From Candidatus Carbonibacillus altaicus (lineage in GTDB: Bacteria; Bacillota; Bacilli; Thermicanales; DSM-22653): a stretch of 53,615 nt of DNA. Below the pieces are notes generated by a model, which saw nothing but the letters and a program-made list of their open reading frames with translations, ran no database searches and was not told where the DNA came from. Of the stretch, positions 7,418 to 16,950 are shown in pieces. The stretch spans positions 1 through 53,615 of the forward strand of contig PEBX01000011.1 of assembly GCA_003050645.1 (NCBI GenBank), given 5' to 3'. The position numbers and the translations under genes are program-made. Every line of letters starts with the position of its first letter. The first letter of the stretch is position 1.

Positions 7418-10400
7418 TCATTTTAAATGCACCGGTACGCCCATACCTACCCGCAAAAAATACAACCATCGTTCATCCACAGGCCGCCGGTAAATTTTTT
7501 CTACGGCATCGGCATATAGATCGAGCTGGTGCCGGTAACGCTCCACCGCTTGCGCAATCTCTTTTTCACTGACGCGATCGGTTTTATAGTCCAAAAGGAA
7601 AAGCGCCCCGTCTTCAAGTTCGGCCAACACATCGATCATACCCTGAATGAGGACAACATCATGATCCTCCCGGGGAGAGGCATCCGCATGAGCGCGAAGT
7701 GCTCCAGCGCGCTGCAAAGATTCGGTGTGTTGCAAAGGCTTAGTGTGCCAAAAAAAAGGGTGCTGTAAAAATTCATGGTGTTGCAAGGAGTCGGTATGTC
7801 GCAGTGGTTCAGGATGCTTATACGTTACGATGCGCCGCAAAGGTTCAGGGATCTTTTTGTTGTCCGTCAGCAGTGCATAAACCTGTTCCACCGGCAAGGC
7901 ATAGGTGAAAGGGACCTCGCGCTCGAGCCAGCGAGACGTGCGAAGGCGTGCAGCCAGCGGGGACGTCCAGAAATCAAGGATCATCTTAAGATCAACGGCC
8001 TCTGCTTCTTCTCGGCGGAGCGAAGCCTCCTCGATGAGGCGTTCACGTAAATCGACCAACACTTCCAGCGAAGGCGCAAGAGAAAAATCGAGAGCCTGCA
8101 AAAGACGATGGGCAGCGGTTCCCACCCTTTCCGGTGTTATCGTTTGCGCCGTCTCACTTAACCAGCGGGGCTCACGCAACCGGCGGGGGGGTCGAAAAAG
8201 CGGCGCCGACTCCTCGGCGATCAAGGCATAGCGCCTTTTGAGTTCGCTCACCGATAATTTGGCCGGGAGCAGGCGGTAAGGTAGGTCAGCGGGCGTATAT
8301 AAAAGCGCTTCTTTCAAATCTTCTACCCCGCCAACAGCTTGAGTGTCATCTTGAGCTTGGTCCGCACCCATCTGTCGATGTTCCGGCGTCGCCTCACGCC
8401 ATTCGCGCATAAGCGTAACGTCCTTCGCATCCATCGTATCCTCGGTCACAGACGACAGAAGCTCGGCGGAGCGTGTCAAATAAACATCGACTTCGACCTC
8501 TCCGGCATACTTAAGCTCTTTTTTTCGCCCGAGCGGTGTTATTTCCCAGGACGTCGGCGTTCCATCTTGCAATGTTTTTAAAAACGCCTCCCCCCCAGCG
8601 CTCATAACCCACGTTAACATCTTGTCTGCGTTGCGTATATAAGAAGGCTCGCGATAGGAAATCACAAGCTGTTTGAGCCATCTATCAGGCTCTTTTACTG
8701 ATCCTACGAGTGTCAACTTTTCCCTTGCCCGCGTCATCGCCACGTACAGAAGTCGCATTTCTTCCGCCTGCCGTTCCTGATGAAGACGTTGTCCGATGGC
8801 TTTTTTTAATAAAGAAGGATAACGCAGGCGATTTTTTACGTCGACGGTATCGATCCCCAGCCCTTCATCTGTGTGAAGCAAGAGACGTTCGGTCGTATCC
8901 TGCTTGTTAATCATCTTACCCAGGCCGAGTATGAAAACGACAGGAAATTCTAATCCTTTACTGGCATGAATGGTTAAAAGCTGAACCGCATCGGCTGCTT
9001 TCTCGCTATCCGGTACCGCAGGGGATAGCTCCGTCTCGCGAATTTTTTCAACATAGCGTAAAAAACGGCTGAGCCCGCTGAGATGCGACGCTCTATACTG
9101 GCGTGCAAAGGTAAGGAGCTTTAGAAGCCTCTCTTCCCGCTCACGACCGTCCGGAAGGAGAAGAACGTGTTCCAAATATCCGGTGTCCTCATAAATACGT
9201 TCAAGCAGCGCGTCAATCGGCATCCACTGCGACAGTGCGCGCCAACGCTCAAACTGCTCCCAGAAACGTTCCAGCTTCACCGGCTTTGAATCTCCGTCTT
9301 TGCGAGAAACGTTCAAAACCGCTTCATGGAAAGGAAGATCGCGATACTGAAGACGGATCCTCGCCAGTATTTCATCGTTTAGTCCGACAATCGGGGAGCG
9401 CAAAACGGTCGCCAGCGGGATATCCTGACGCCGGTTATCCAGCAAACTTAAAAGCGAAAGAATCGTCTTGACCTCGACGGTTTCGAAAAATGTTTGTTGA
9501 GGAGGGGTGATAAGCGGTACACCGGCCTCCTGAAAAACCTTCGTGAGCGATTCTACATAACCGGGCGTAGAACGAACAAGGATGGCCATATCCCCTAGAC
9601 GAAGCCGGCGCGTGTGACCGCTCATAGGATCCACGGTGACACCCGGACCTTCCTCATCAGATGGATACGCGGTTAAAAGCGCCTGAATCCGTTTTAACAC
9701 CCAGCGCGCTTCCGCTTCCGCCGTGTTCATCTCCTCTAGAGAAACGCTCGCAACATCCAGATCATTCGCCTCCATACTTTCACCTGTGCGCGCGGCATCG
9801 TCTCCGTTTTCATCATATTTTGCAGATGGATCGCTGCGATCGATCAGAACGAGCTCGGGTTTGGTCCAGTTCGCCGGAGGATACGGTAAACCAGGTTTTA
9901 AACGCGCATCGTCATCATAGGTTATCTCCCCGATACCCGCTTGCCATATATGCTCAAACACAGCATTCACCCACGCCAGAACTGAAGCGCGACTGCGAAA
10001 GTTATCGGTAAGGTCGATTCGTACGAGCGCATCCGCTTGAACCGCGCCCACCTGAGACGGTTCTAAACGAGGGAGTGCCTGATATTTTTGCACAAACAGG
10101 CTCGGATCGCTCAGTCTAAACCGGTAAATACTTTGCTTGACGTCACCTACCATAAAACGGCGCGCACCGTAACGGGACAGCTCGCTTAAAATCGCTTCTT
10201 GCACGCGGTTCGTATCCTGATATTCATCAATCAAAATCTCCTGAAACGACCGACCGATCATCTCTCCGTACCGTCCGTCGTCGAGTTTAAGGAGTGCTAA
10301 AAAATAATGCTCTAAGTCGGCAAAATCGACAAGGCGGAACCGTTTTTTTTGCGCCTGATATTTTTCCGTAAAATCTTTTGTCAGCTGAAGCAATGCTTCG

Positions 10401-11482
10401 ACAACCGGTTTGGCTGCCCGGATATGTTCCGTTAAAACCGGCTGATACGCTTTAAGCGTATCTAATTCGTTCTTGATTTTCTTTTTGACATCATTGCGTT
10501 CCTTTTGTATATCGTCTTTGATAGCTTTGACCGACGCGTCGTCGGTACGGATCGCTTTTAAGTTCGAAAAGTTATTTGCCATTTGCAAAATGTCGAGCAG
10601 ACGCTCATAGGTCAGCGCAAAATCGCGTATGATCGGATCCGTAGTTAACAAAGCGGAACGTTCATCCCTGAGCGCGACCAGAGCCATACCGATCCGCTCA
10701 TGATCTTCAGCCAGGGTTTCCAGGTAATCATTAAAACCGTTTTTTTCAGCCAATGAAAGCGCGTATTGCATCTTTATGTTTGCTTCCGTCAGCAGTTCTT
10801 CTGCTGCCACCCACAGTGCCTGGTACCATGTTTGGGCAGAAAGCGGCTCGTCCAGGGCCTCATAGGGTCTTAACAGTGCCTTATAAGCAAAAGAGTGATC
10901 CGGTACACTCTCCAGTAAACGGTGAATCTTAAACACTGCTTGCTTGAGCGACGTCTCATAAACCGAACTGTCAAACCATTCGATGAGCATCTGAAAGGAC
11001 GCATCCTGATCCAACCGCTCATAACGTTCCAGAAGCAGCTGATCAAATACTTCATCTTTTAGCAAAAGAACAGTCGTCTCATCGGCAACAGCGAAGTCGC
11101 TGTCCAACCCCATATGGTGTCCGTAACGGCGGAGCATACGTAAAGCAAAGCGGTGAAAGTTCGTGATCATCGCTTGAGGTAGAAGTTGCAACTGCTTGCG
11201 AATGAAAGTCTTTAAACGCTCATCTGTAACTTTATCGAGTGTCCGGCGCAGCTCTCTTTCTAACCGTTCGCGCATCTCACCGGCAGCCTGATTGGTAAAG
11301 GTCAGCACGAGAAGGTGGCGTATAGACACCGGCTCTCTATCTTCACCTTTTATCGTACGGATGAGCCGTTCGACGAGGACGCTCGTTTTCCCGGAACCGG
11401 CAGCAGCAGCGACGAGAATCTCTCGGGCCTGCACATCTATCGCCGCTAACTGTGAAGCTTGCCAGCGCTTTTTAGAGGTCAC
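7418..11482 (-). CDS. addA: ATP-dependent helicase/nuclease subunit AddA
   Basis: AddA is the UvrD-like 3'-5' helicase and 5' nuclease of the AddAB complex that resects double-strand breaks. Walker A (AAAAGSGKT, about residues 26-33), Walker B (LIDEYQDTN), GDVKQSIYRFR, TIHASKGLEFPVVF, YVAMTRAREKL and the nuclease motif LLDYKTDRV follow in order. The start is GTG at 11482 (TSKKRW), with AAAGGAGGGG upstream, overlapping the addB stop. Total length is about 1354, somewhat long. The excess includes a His-rich segment near residues 1217-1275 built from degenerate LQHTES-like repeats just before the nuclease core (VLIQGMIDVLAE). Confidence 0.95.
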   Translation of the reverse strand: MTSKKRWQASQLAAIDVQAREILVAAAAGSGKTSVLVERLIRTIKGEDREPVSIRHLLVLTFTNQAAGEMRERLERELRRTLDKVTDERLKTFIRKQLQLLPQAMITNFHRFALRMLRRYGHHMGLDSDFAVADETTVLLLKDEVFDQLLLERYERLDQDASFQMLIEWFDSSVYETSLKQAVFKIHRLLESVPDHSFAYKALLRPYEALDEPLSAQTWYQALWVAAEELLTEANIKMQYALSLAEKNGFNDYLETLAEDHERIGMALVALRDERSALLTTDPIIRDFALTYERLLDILQMANNFSNLKAIRTDDASVKAIKDDIQKERNDVKKKIKNELDTLKAYQPVLTEHIRAAKPVVEALLQLTKDFTEKYQAQKKRFRLVDFADLEHYFLALLKLDDGRYGEMIGRSFQEILIDEYQDTNRVQEAILSELSRYGARRFMVGDVKQSIYRFRLSDPSLFVQKYQALPRLEPSQVGAVQADALVRIDLTDNFRSRASVLAWVNAVFEHIWQAGIGEITYDDDARLKPGLPYPPANWTKPELVLIDRSDPSAKYDENGDDAARTGESMEANDLDVASVSLEEMNTAEAEARWVLKRIQALLTAYPSDEEGPGVTVDPMSGHTRRLRLGDMAILVRSTPGYVESLTKVFQEAGVPLITPPQQTFFETVEVKTILSLLSLLDNRRQDIPLATVLRSPIVGLNDEILARIRLQYRDLPFHEAVLNVSRKDGDSKPVKLERFWEQFERWRALSQWMPIDALLERIYEDTGYLEHVLLLPDGREREERLLKLLTFARQYRASHLSGLSRFLRYVEKIRETELSPAVPDSEKAADAVQLLTIHASKGLEFPVVFILGLGKMINKQDTTERLLLHTDEGLGIDTVDVKNRLRYPSLLKKAIGQRLHQERQAEEMRLLYVAMTRAREKLTLVGSVKEPDRWLKQLVISYREPSYIRNADKMLTWVMSAGGEAFLKTLQDGTPTSWEITPLGRKKELKYAGEVEVDVYLTRSAELLSSVTEDTMDAKDVTLMREWREATPEHRQMGADQAQDDTQAVGGVEDLKEALLYTPADLPYRLLPAKLSVSELKRRYALIAEESAPLFRPPRRLREPRWLSETAQTITPERVGTAAHRLLQALDFSLAPSLEVLVDLRERLIEEASLRREEAEAVDLKMILDFWTSPLAARLRTSRWLEREVPFTYALPVEQVYALLTDNKKIPEPLRRIVTYKHPEPLRHTDSLQHHEFLQHPFFWHTKPLQHTESLQRAGALRAHADASPREDHDVVLIQGMIDVLAELEDGALFLLDYKTDRVSEKEIAQAVERYRHQLDLYADAVEKIYRRPVDERWLYFLRVGMGVPVHLK
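7680..7815. repeat. Degenerate repeat in addA encoding a His-rich insert
   Basis: About five diverged units of roughly 18-21 bp, resembling TGTTGCAAAGGCTTGGTG, encode HTDSLQ/HTESLQ-type residues. They are the same class as the tandem units elsewhere in the window but older and more diverged. Confidence 0.6.
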
Positions 11483-14400
11483 GGCGCATCCCCTCCTTTG
11501 ATAAAAGCATCTGTCTTTCAGCCTTCGTTTTGATGACATCTAACGCCTGATCCTTTGTTTTCGAAAGCGGGCGAACATGTCTTAGGCCTTGATCGGGCTC
11601 AAACCGGCACACCCCTTGATACGGACAGTGCTGGCAGGGCATAGAAAGCGCACTGCCGGAACGATCTCGATACGGACTAGGTGTAAACTGACCGCTTATA
11701 ATCTGTTCTCCCGCTTCGATGATTTTCTCTTCTACAAACGCGGTGAGCGTCATCCAATCCTTTTCATCCAGTACACTCGAACGACTTTTGTGATACGACC
11801 TTTTTCCGTCTTTCCCCGTGGAAGTAAATTCAACCGGCAAATACGGTGAGCGCTTCTCCTTCTCCAGCGTCGTATCCATGGCCAGAAGTACTTTTTCATC
11901 CGCGGTGAGAAGACCGCGCGCGCGGTACTTGTCCAGAAACCTTCTGGATAGGTCTTGCTCCGCATCATCCGTATCCGGTGGAACGTTCACACGCTCGATC
12001 TGATCTTGAACGGGTAGATAGAGGACGGCTGCCGGACGCATATCCGGGTGTTCTTTAAGAAAGGTTAACAAGTAAAGGAGTAGCTGTAGCCTTAGACCAC
12101 CCGCAATATACGGCCAACGCCAGTCGTATTGTGAAGATTTGTAATCGATCAGCCGGATATACGGCTTCCCTTCAATGACGGCCACATCATAACGATCGAC
12201 CTGCCCTTCCAGTACAATTTCCGGAACTTTAGGATTGGCGGTCACAAGCGTGTAACGAATCGGATGTTCAAAGCCTTGCGGTACAAAATGACTCTTTTTA
12301 AGGTGCGCGAAGTAAGCGCGACTGGCCCGCTCCACCACATCAGAAAGGCGCGAAAGCATCGACTGATGGCGTGCATCGTGTGAAAAAATGCGGTACTTGG
12401 GCTGCATGCTCGTCTCTAGAAGCAGACGGGATGCTCTTTTTTCAATCTCCTCTAAAGAAAGTTCCCGGTACTTTAGATCAGCGCCTGCGAGTGAGCGCCC
12501 CAGGTTTTTAAGCGTTTCATGATAGAGCACGCCCGTATCAAGTCGATTTATTTTAAACACTTTCCGCTCCTCCAAACCGAGACCGTAACGCGCCCAAAAA
12601 AGATACGGACAGCTATAAAAGCTTTCTAAATAAGTCGCCGATAACTTTGGGGGCTGACCGAAGAGCGCGCGCGCGAGTTCTTCCGGGATCTCAGCCGTTA
12701 CGTCCACCCAGGACGATTGTTCGCGCAGCTTCTCAACAAGATGCTGTGTTTCGGGAATGGCCAGCAGTGCTTTTTCTAACACTTGCGAAAAAGAGCGCGT
12801 CCCTTCCGCCCGCGTCGCCTCTTTCGTCTCAACACGAACCCTCGCATCGTTCGCCTGATGCCTTAAACGGATGAGTTCACGAAAAGCGCGTCGCGGCGTC
12901 ATGGCATCATACCATGCCACGTCCAGGACAGCATGTCCGGGAAAAAGACGTTTTAACATATCCAATACCGGCGCCGGTGAAGCGCGTTCACCACTTTCGT
13001 CGAAGGTAAACGAAGCAAAAACGATCTGCTCCCGTGCCGTTCCGAGCCACTCTAAAAAACGCCCGTCCAGGATGTCCACCGCCTCATGCACATCGGGTGC
13101 AAGCTCCAAACCACGTCTTAGCAAATAGCTCCGTTCCGCTTCTAAAAGAAGCCCGTCATCGTTCAAAGAAGGCGGGAGTTCGCCAAAGATAGCATTGGCA
13201 AAGATGAGGACGGGAACGGGGAGCATACGACTTTGCTCAAAACTGGCTACCACCACGGCATCTACGGTTTGTGGTATGGTTTTAAAGGTAAGTGCATCGA
13301 CTGCCGAAAGCATGATCTCTGCAAAGGTGGCGCCCTCCATCGGTACATCACCGAGCGCCTCTACAAACTCATCGAGCACATCCACAAGGCCATTCCAGGC
13401 CTGTTCATGGCGCTCCAGTAGCATTTCATCACCCTCTGCCGCCGCATCATCCATCCAGCGCGCGAGCACTCTTCCGACGTTCATCACTGACAAAGTCTCC
13501 CAAACGGCAAGCGCCCAGGTCCGACCCGTAAACTCAGCCGATGCTTCCTTTTGACGCCTCCGTTCCATAAGCGGGCGGAGCGCATCGGTTAGCGCTTGAC
13601 GCAGCATCTCAAAGGGCGTACTCTTCTTACGCGCCGTCTCGTCCTTAAAACCGAAATACGGTATCCACCAGTCACGGCCACGCACACCGAAGGATAGGCA
13701 AAAGTTTTCCAACATCTCGACCATGTCCGTGGCATACGTCTTCTGCAGCGTCCCCAACTGCTCTGTGAGCAGACCGGTTTTCAGCATATCGATCAGCAAA
13801 GGTGTATCGAGCTCGCCGTCTGCGAGCTGCTCTAACCACGCCGTAAGGAAGCGCATGAGCGGATGATGGCGCATCTCTTCCGCTTTATCCATAAAAACCG
13901 GTATGTCCAGCATCCCGAAGATGCGTTCAATCACCTCGCCGTCCGTTTCAATCCGCCCAGTAATGATCGCAAAATCACGAAACTTTCGACCGCGTCTTAC
14001 TTCCCGGCGGATAAAAAATGCAATGCGTTCATACTGTTCGGCGCGATCCCGCCCGATCACCTGCAAAACTTCAGGCACATTCTGTGATCCCTCACTCACT
14101 TCGACTGTAGGAGGTGTCCTTCCGTTTACGGCGTGGGATAGAGGCGCTCGAGTCGACGCCCAGAGCGTATAAAGCGGCCCGGCACTTTGATTGACGTCCA
14201 ACGGCACGACTTCATGATGAACGGGAACGTTCAGCTTTTCAGCGAGCTCAAGCAGTTTTTGCTCTGTTCTTACGATCTCCGGATGCGTACCCTCTGTGCT
14301 ATAACCGTTTAATAGAATGTTGACGCGCTCGGCATGCTGCATAAGCACCCCTAAGACGCTGCGCTCTTCCGGCGTAAAACTGCTAAAACCGAGCACAAAA

Positions 14401-15035
14401 AAAACAGCCTTCATCTTCGATACATACTCGGGAATTTTTTCGGCGAGCAGCTTAAGCGTCGATTCATGATCAAGGTAGGCATCTTCCAAAAGTCCGTGAA
14501 CGTCTTGGTAAAGGAGGTAGAGATCTTCTAACTTTGCGGCAAAGCTTTGTTTAAACATATCATCCAAGTCTTCATCCGCGAGCCCGGTACGAACCTTGAG
14601 CAAAGCTTCGGGTTCTAGACTGTAATGGCGAAATTCATTGAATAGGCGGCTTATTTTATCGAGGAGACCACGTGTTTTTAAGGCTCGCTTTAACGTTAAA
14701 AGTTTTTCGCCATGCCTGTGAATGGCGCGCGCCACGATCAGTCTCTGTCCGAGTGACGTTAAAGGAAGGCGCTCGCTTCCACCCAAAAGCTGAAAGACGC
14801 GCCAGGCCAGGCGTTTAAAACTGTATACTTGCAAAGTCAGACTACCCGGCCTATCTTTTTGAAAAAGCGCCTGCTCGACCTGAAACGTCATCTGATCGGG
14901 CGTCAGCACAAGGGTGAGAGGTCGATCACTCAGCGCATCGTCGGGCACAAGACGCTGATACGCGGTTAATACGTCGAGCAATCGCGTATACCCATCCAGC
15001 GGCCGTGGCGCTTTCCAGAGGGATAATTCGGGCAC
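11472..15035 (-). CDS. addB: ATP-dependent nuclease subunit AddB
   Basis: AddB carries the second nuclease domain and the iron-sulfur cluster of AddAB. The family blocks are present: LVLTPDQMTFQVEQAL, VYSFKRLAWRVFQLLGG, and the nuclease core IRLIDYKSSQYDWRW with LRLQLLLYLL. Four cluster cysteines are visible: one in FYSCPYLFWARYGL and three in CQHCPYQGVCRF. The preferred start is GTG 15035, nine bases after AGGAGG; ATG 15044 abuts the site. The usual N-terminal Walker A (GRSGSGKT in B. subtilis) is absent; the region reads KAPRPLDGYTRLL. The gene overlaps addA by about 11 bp. Confidence 0.93.
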   Translation of the reverse strand: MPELSLWKAPRPLDGYTRLLDVLTAYQRLVPDDALSDRPLTLVLTPDQMTFQVEQALFQKDRPGSLTLQVYSFKRLAWRVFQLLGGSERLPLTSLGQRLIVARAIHRHGEKLLTLKRALKTRGLLDKISRLFNEFRHYSLEPEALLKVRTGLADEDLDDMFKQSFAAKLEDLYLLYQDVHGLLEDAYLDHESTLKLLAEKIPEYVSKMKAVFFVLGFSSFTPEERSVLGVLMQHAERVNILLNGYSTEGTHPEIVRTEQKLLELAEKLNVPVHHEVVPLDVNQSAGPLYTLWASTRAPLSHAVNGRTPPTVEVSEGSQNVPEVLQVIGRDRAEQYERIAFFIRREVRRGRKFRDFAIITGRIETDGEVIERIFGMLDIPVFMDKAEEMRHHPLMRFLTAWLEQLADGELDTPLLIDMLKTGLLTEQLGTLQKTYATDMVEMLENFCLSFGVRGRDWWIPYFGFKDETARKKSTPFEMLRQALTDALRPLMERRRQKEASAEFTGRTWALAVWETLSVMNVGRVLARWMDDAAAEGDEMLLERHEQAWNGLVDVLDEFVEALGDVPMEGATFAEIMLSAVDALTFKTIPQTVDAVVVASFEQSRMLPVPVLIFANAIFGELPPSLNDDGLLLEAERSYLLRRGLELAPDVHEAVDILDGRFLEWLGTAREQIVFASFTFDESGERASPAPVLDMLKRLFPGHAVLDVAWYDAMTPRRAFRELIRLRHQANDARVRVETKEATRAEGTRSFSQVLEKALLAIPETQHLVEKLREQSSWVDVTAEIPEELARALFGQPPKLSATYLESFYSCPYLFWARYGLGLEERKVFKINRLDTGVLYHETLKNLGRSLAGADLKYRELSLEEIEKRASRLLLETSMQPKYRIFSHDARHQSMLSRLSDVVERASRAYFAHLKKSHFVPQGFEHPIRYTLVTANPKVPEIVLEGQVDRYDVAVIEGKPYIRLIDYKSSQYDWRWPYIAGGLRLQLLLYLLTFLKEHPDMRPAAVLYLPVQDQIERVNVPPDTDDAEQDLSRRFLDKYRARGLLTADEKVLLAMDTTLEKEKRSPYLPVEFTSTGKDGKRSYHKSRSSVLDEKDWMTLTAFVEEKIIEAGEQIISGQFTPSPYRDRSGSALSMPCQHCPYQGVCRFEPDQGLRHVRPLSKTKDQALDVIKTKAERQMLLSKEGMRRDL

Positions 15036-15116
15036 GATACGCATCCTCCTTTGCCGGGTTACTTTTATCATTATGGCACAGCGCCACCGCGCCGACAACT
15101 TAAAACCCCATACAAA

Positions 15117-15177
15117 AACCGCTTCTTCTCCTCACCCTGCTCATGCGAGTCGCGCTTGATGAAGAAAAAAGCGGTCT
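15117..15177. other. Inverted repeat upstream of addB (weak terminator candidate)
   Basis: ACCGCTTCTTC and GAAGAAAAAAGCGGT can pair across a loop of about 27 nt. There is no convincing T-run on either strand, so a terminator role between rsfA and addB is only possible. Confidence 0.3.
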
Positions 15178-15246
15178 TATCAGCCATATCATTCGTTCAT
15201 GTGTTCGACCGATTATATATTCTACCGGTCATGCGTTCGAGCGATT

Positions 15247-15278
15247 CGTTCTTTCCTCGATCCGTTCTTTCCTCGATC
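15247..15278. repeat. 16-bp perfect tandem duplication
   Basis: CGTTCTTTCCTCGATC occurs twice head to tail in the rsfA-addB spacer and starts a third copy (CGTT). Confidence 0.9.
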
Positions 15279-15321
15279 CGTTTTGCAAAAAGCCTGACAG
15301 ACGAAAGATGCGAAAGGCACA

Positions 15322-16032
15322 TTACAGCGCCTGTTCAATCCGTTCCAGATTACCGTTCGGATCCATCTTAAAGACCGGCTGCGTTTCAGCCAGTTCCTCA
15401 TCTAGCATTTCTTTGGCTACAAGTTTGCGAGCGCGTTCCATTATTTTAAGCAATGTTTGATAGTCTTCCTGAATTTTCTCTACTGTTATTTTTTCATTTT
15501 TAACTGCTTCAAGTTCTTTTTGCAAGCGTTCGATCTGTAACGCGTGCTCCTGTGTTTTCAAAAAGAGTTGATCGCGTTCCTTTTTAAGCTGCGTCCAGCG
15601 CGCTTTTTCCTGTCTTAAAAAACGTAAGACGTGATCCCAGGTAAGCTCTCCCTCTTCCCCTGCGCGTTCACCATGAACTTCTACCGCCTTTACTTCTTTA
15701 GCTTGATCACCGTTATCCGAAGTGGCATACTCTCGGAAAGAAAGTCGTCCGGTCGATGTCCTATCCCGCGTGCTGAAAGATGCATACGACTGACGCATGT
15801 CTTTTTTACGTTTTTGTCGGGTAAGCTTGGCGAGTGCGATCGCTTCCGTATAATCTTTGCGCACGACACTGTTCCACCGAAATCCGCAGGCTGCAGACGT
15901 CCGCCCGAGTTTTTCGGCGCACTCTTCGAAGGCTCTAAGCTGTGTACTCCCTTCTCGAATGTGTCTGAGGACGGTCTCCGCCAGTAAGAGATCATGTTCT
16001 TCCAGCCAGGCATCTTGACGATTGGCAACCAT
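15322..16032 (-). CDS. rsfA: RsfA/YlbO-family sporulation transcription factor
   Basis: RsfA proteins are prespore-acting regulators with a Myb/SANT-like DNA-binding domain. The hallmark N-terminus is unmistakable: [49 protein letters not shown]. The rest (about residues 120-215) is a long coiled coil rich in K/E/Q. AAGGGAGG lies about seven bases before the ATG. B. subtilis has two paralogues (RsfA and YlbO), and I cannot tell which is the closer match. The gene stands alone, with a terminator upstream and addB downstream. Confidence 0.88.
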   Translation of the reverse strand: MVANRQDAWLEEHDLLLAETVLRHIREGSTQLRAFEECAEKLGRTSAACGFRWNSVVRKDYTEAIALAKLTRQKRKKDMRQSYASFSTRDRTSTGRLSFREYATSDNGDQAKEVKAVEVHGERAGEEGELTWDHVLRFLRQEKARWTQLKKERDQLFLKTQEHALQIERLQKELEAVKNEKITVEKIQEDYQTLLKIMERARKLVAKEMLDEELAETQPVFKMDPNGNLERIEQAL

Positions 16033-16137
16033 GAAGTCATCCTCCCTTTTTTAATTCAACCTAGGAATCTTCTTTCTCCACAGCTAGCATATGGTCATCT
16101 GGTAGCAGTGTGCTCAAAAAATCATAACTTTAAACAT

Positions 16138-16215
16138 AAAAAAACGTTCTACCCAGCAAACGTTAGCAAACCAAACGTTAGCAAACGTTATTTCTACCGG
16201 TAGAACGTCTTTTTT
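16138..16215 (-). terminator. Terminator after dedA with a duplicated loop
   Basis: Arms AACGTTCTACC and GGTAGAACGTC pair and are followed on the minus strand by seven T's. The other side is also T-rich, so it may work in both directions. The long loop contains AACGTTAGCAAAC twice, another short duplication. Confidence 0.8.
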
Positions 16216-16233
16216 CATGCGCTGCGACGATGC

Positions 16234-16836
16234 TTAACGATTGCCGGCGTCGCGCTTTTTAACAACCCAGAGGTAGATCCCCAAAGCGACGACAGCCACG
16301 ATCAAAAGATACGGCATGTACACCGATGCGTACTTCTGTACGTCTGCCCAATTCTCGCGAATGGTAAAACCTAGAAAGAAAAAAAGAAGTGACCAGGGGA
16401 TAATAGCCAGTGCCGTATACAAGATAAACGTACTGTGCGGCATACGGGCGAGCCCAGCAGGAATAGAAATGGCATGGCGGACGACAGGGACAAAACGTGC
16501 CGAAAAGATCACACCCGGACCGTATCGTACAAACCAGCGCTCGGCGACATCCAGATGATGCGGCCGTATAAAAATATATTTCCCGTATTTTAAGACGGCC
16601 GGACGACCACCGTAACGCCCCAGCCAATATAAAAAAAGCTGGGACATCACCCCGCCAAACAAGGCGGCCAAAAACGCCGGAATAAATCCGACGACACCGG
16701 ATGCAATGAGATATCCGCCATAAGCGAGGACGATCTCGCTCGGAATAATCTCGATCATGAGCGCAAGCGCAATTCCCCAAGCTCCAAGATTAGAAAGTCC
16801 CTGAAAAATGGTTAATGCAATATCATGCACGTTCAA
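16234..16836 (-). CDS. DedA-family membrane protein
   Basis: DedA proteins are polytopic membrane proteins; several flip undecaprenyl phosphate or phosphatidylethanolamine. Family signatures are present: an acidic re-entrant segment (MIEIIPSEIVLAYGGYL), the YWLGRYGG motif near residue 70, and ARFVPVVRHAISIPAGLARM near 113-132. About five hydrophobic segments are visible in 200 residues. The start is TTG with AAAGGAGA upstream. It lies downstream of the CorC-like gene and is closed by a strong terminator. The substrate cannot be inferred. Confidence 0.88.
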   Translation of the reverse strand: MNVHDIALTIFQGLSNLGAWGIALALMIEIIPSEIVLAYGGYLIASGVVGFIPAFLAALFGGVMSQLFLYWLGRYGGRPAVLKYGKYIFIRPHHLDVAERWFVRYGPGVIFSARFVPVVRHAISIPAGLARMPHSTFILYTALAIIPWSLLFFFLGFTIRENWADVQKYASVYMPYLLIVAVVALGIYLWVVKKRDAGNR

Positions 16837-16907
16837 TTTATCTCCTTTGGGTACACTTTAGACCTGTCTTTCTATGTGCACACAGGATGTGCATATAGAC
16901 CCACACC

Positions 16908-16939
16908 TGAAACGGCCTTCCATTGAAACGGCCTTCCAT
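16908..16939. repeat. 16-bp perfect tandem duplication
   Basis: TGAAACGGCCTTCCAT is repeated twice without interruption in the spacer just after the CorC-like gene. Confidence 0.95.
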
Positions 16940-16950
16940 TCGCGCACCCC

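Noticed and set aside
15051-15371. Plus-strand frames in the rsfA-addB spacer
   Set aside because: They lack ribosome sites and overlap flanking genes; the spacer is better explained by repeats and a weak hairpin.
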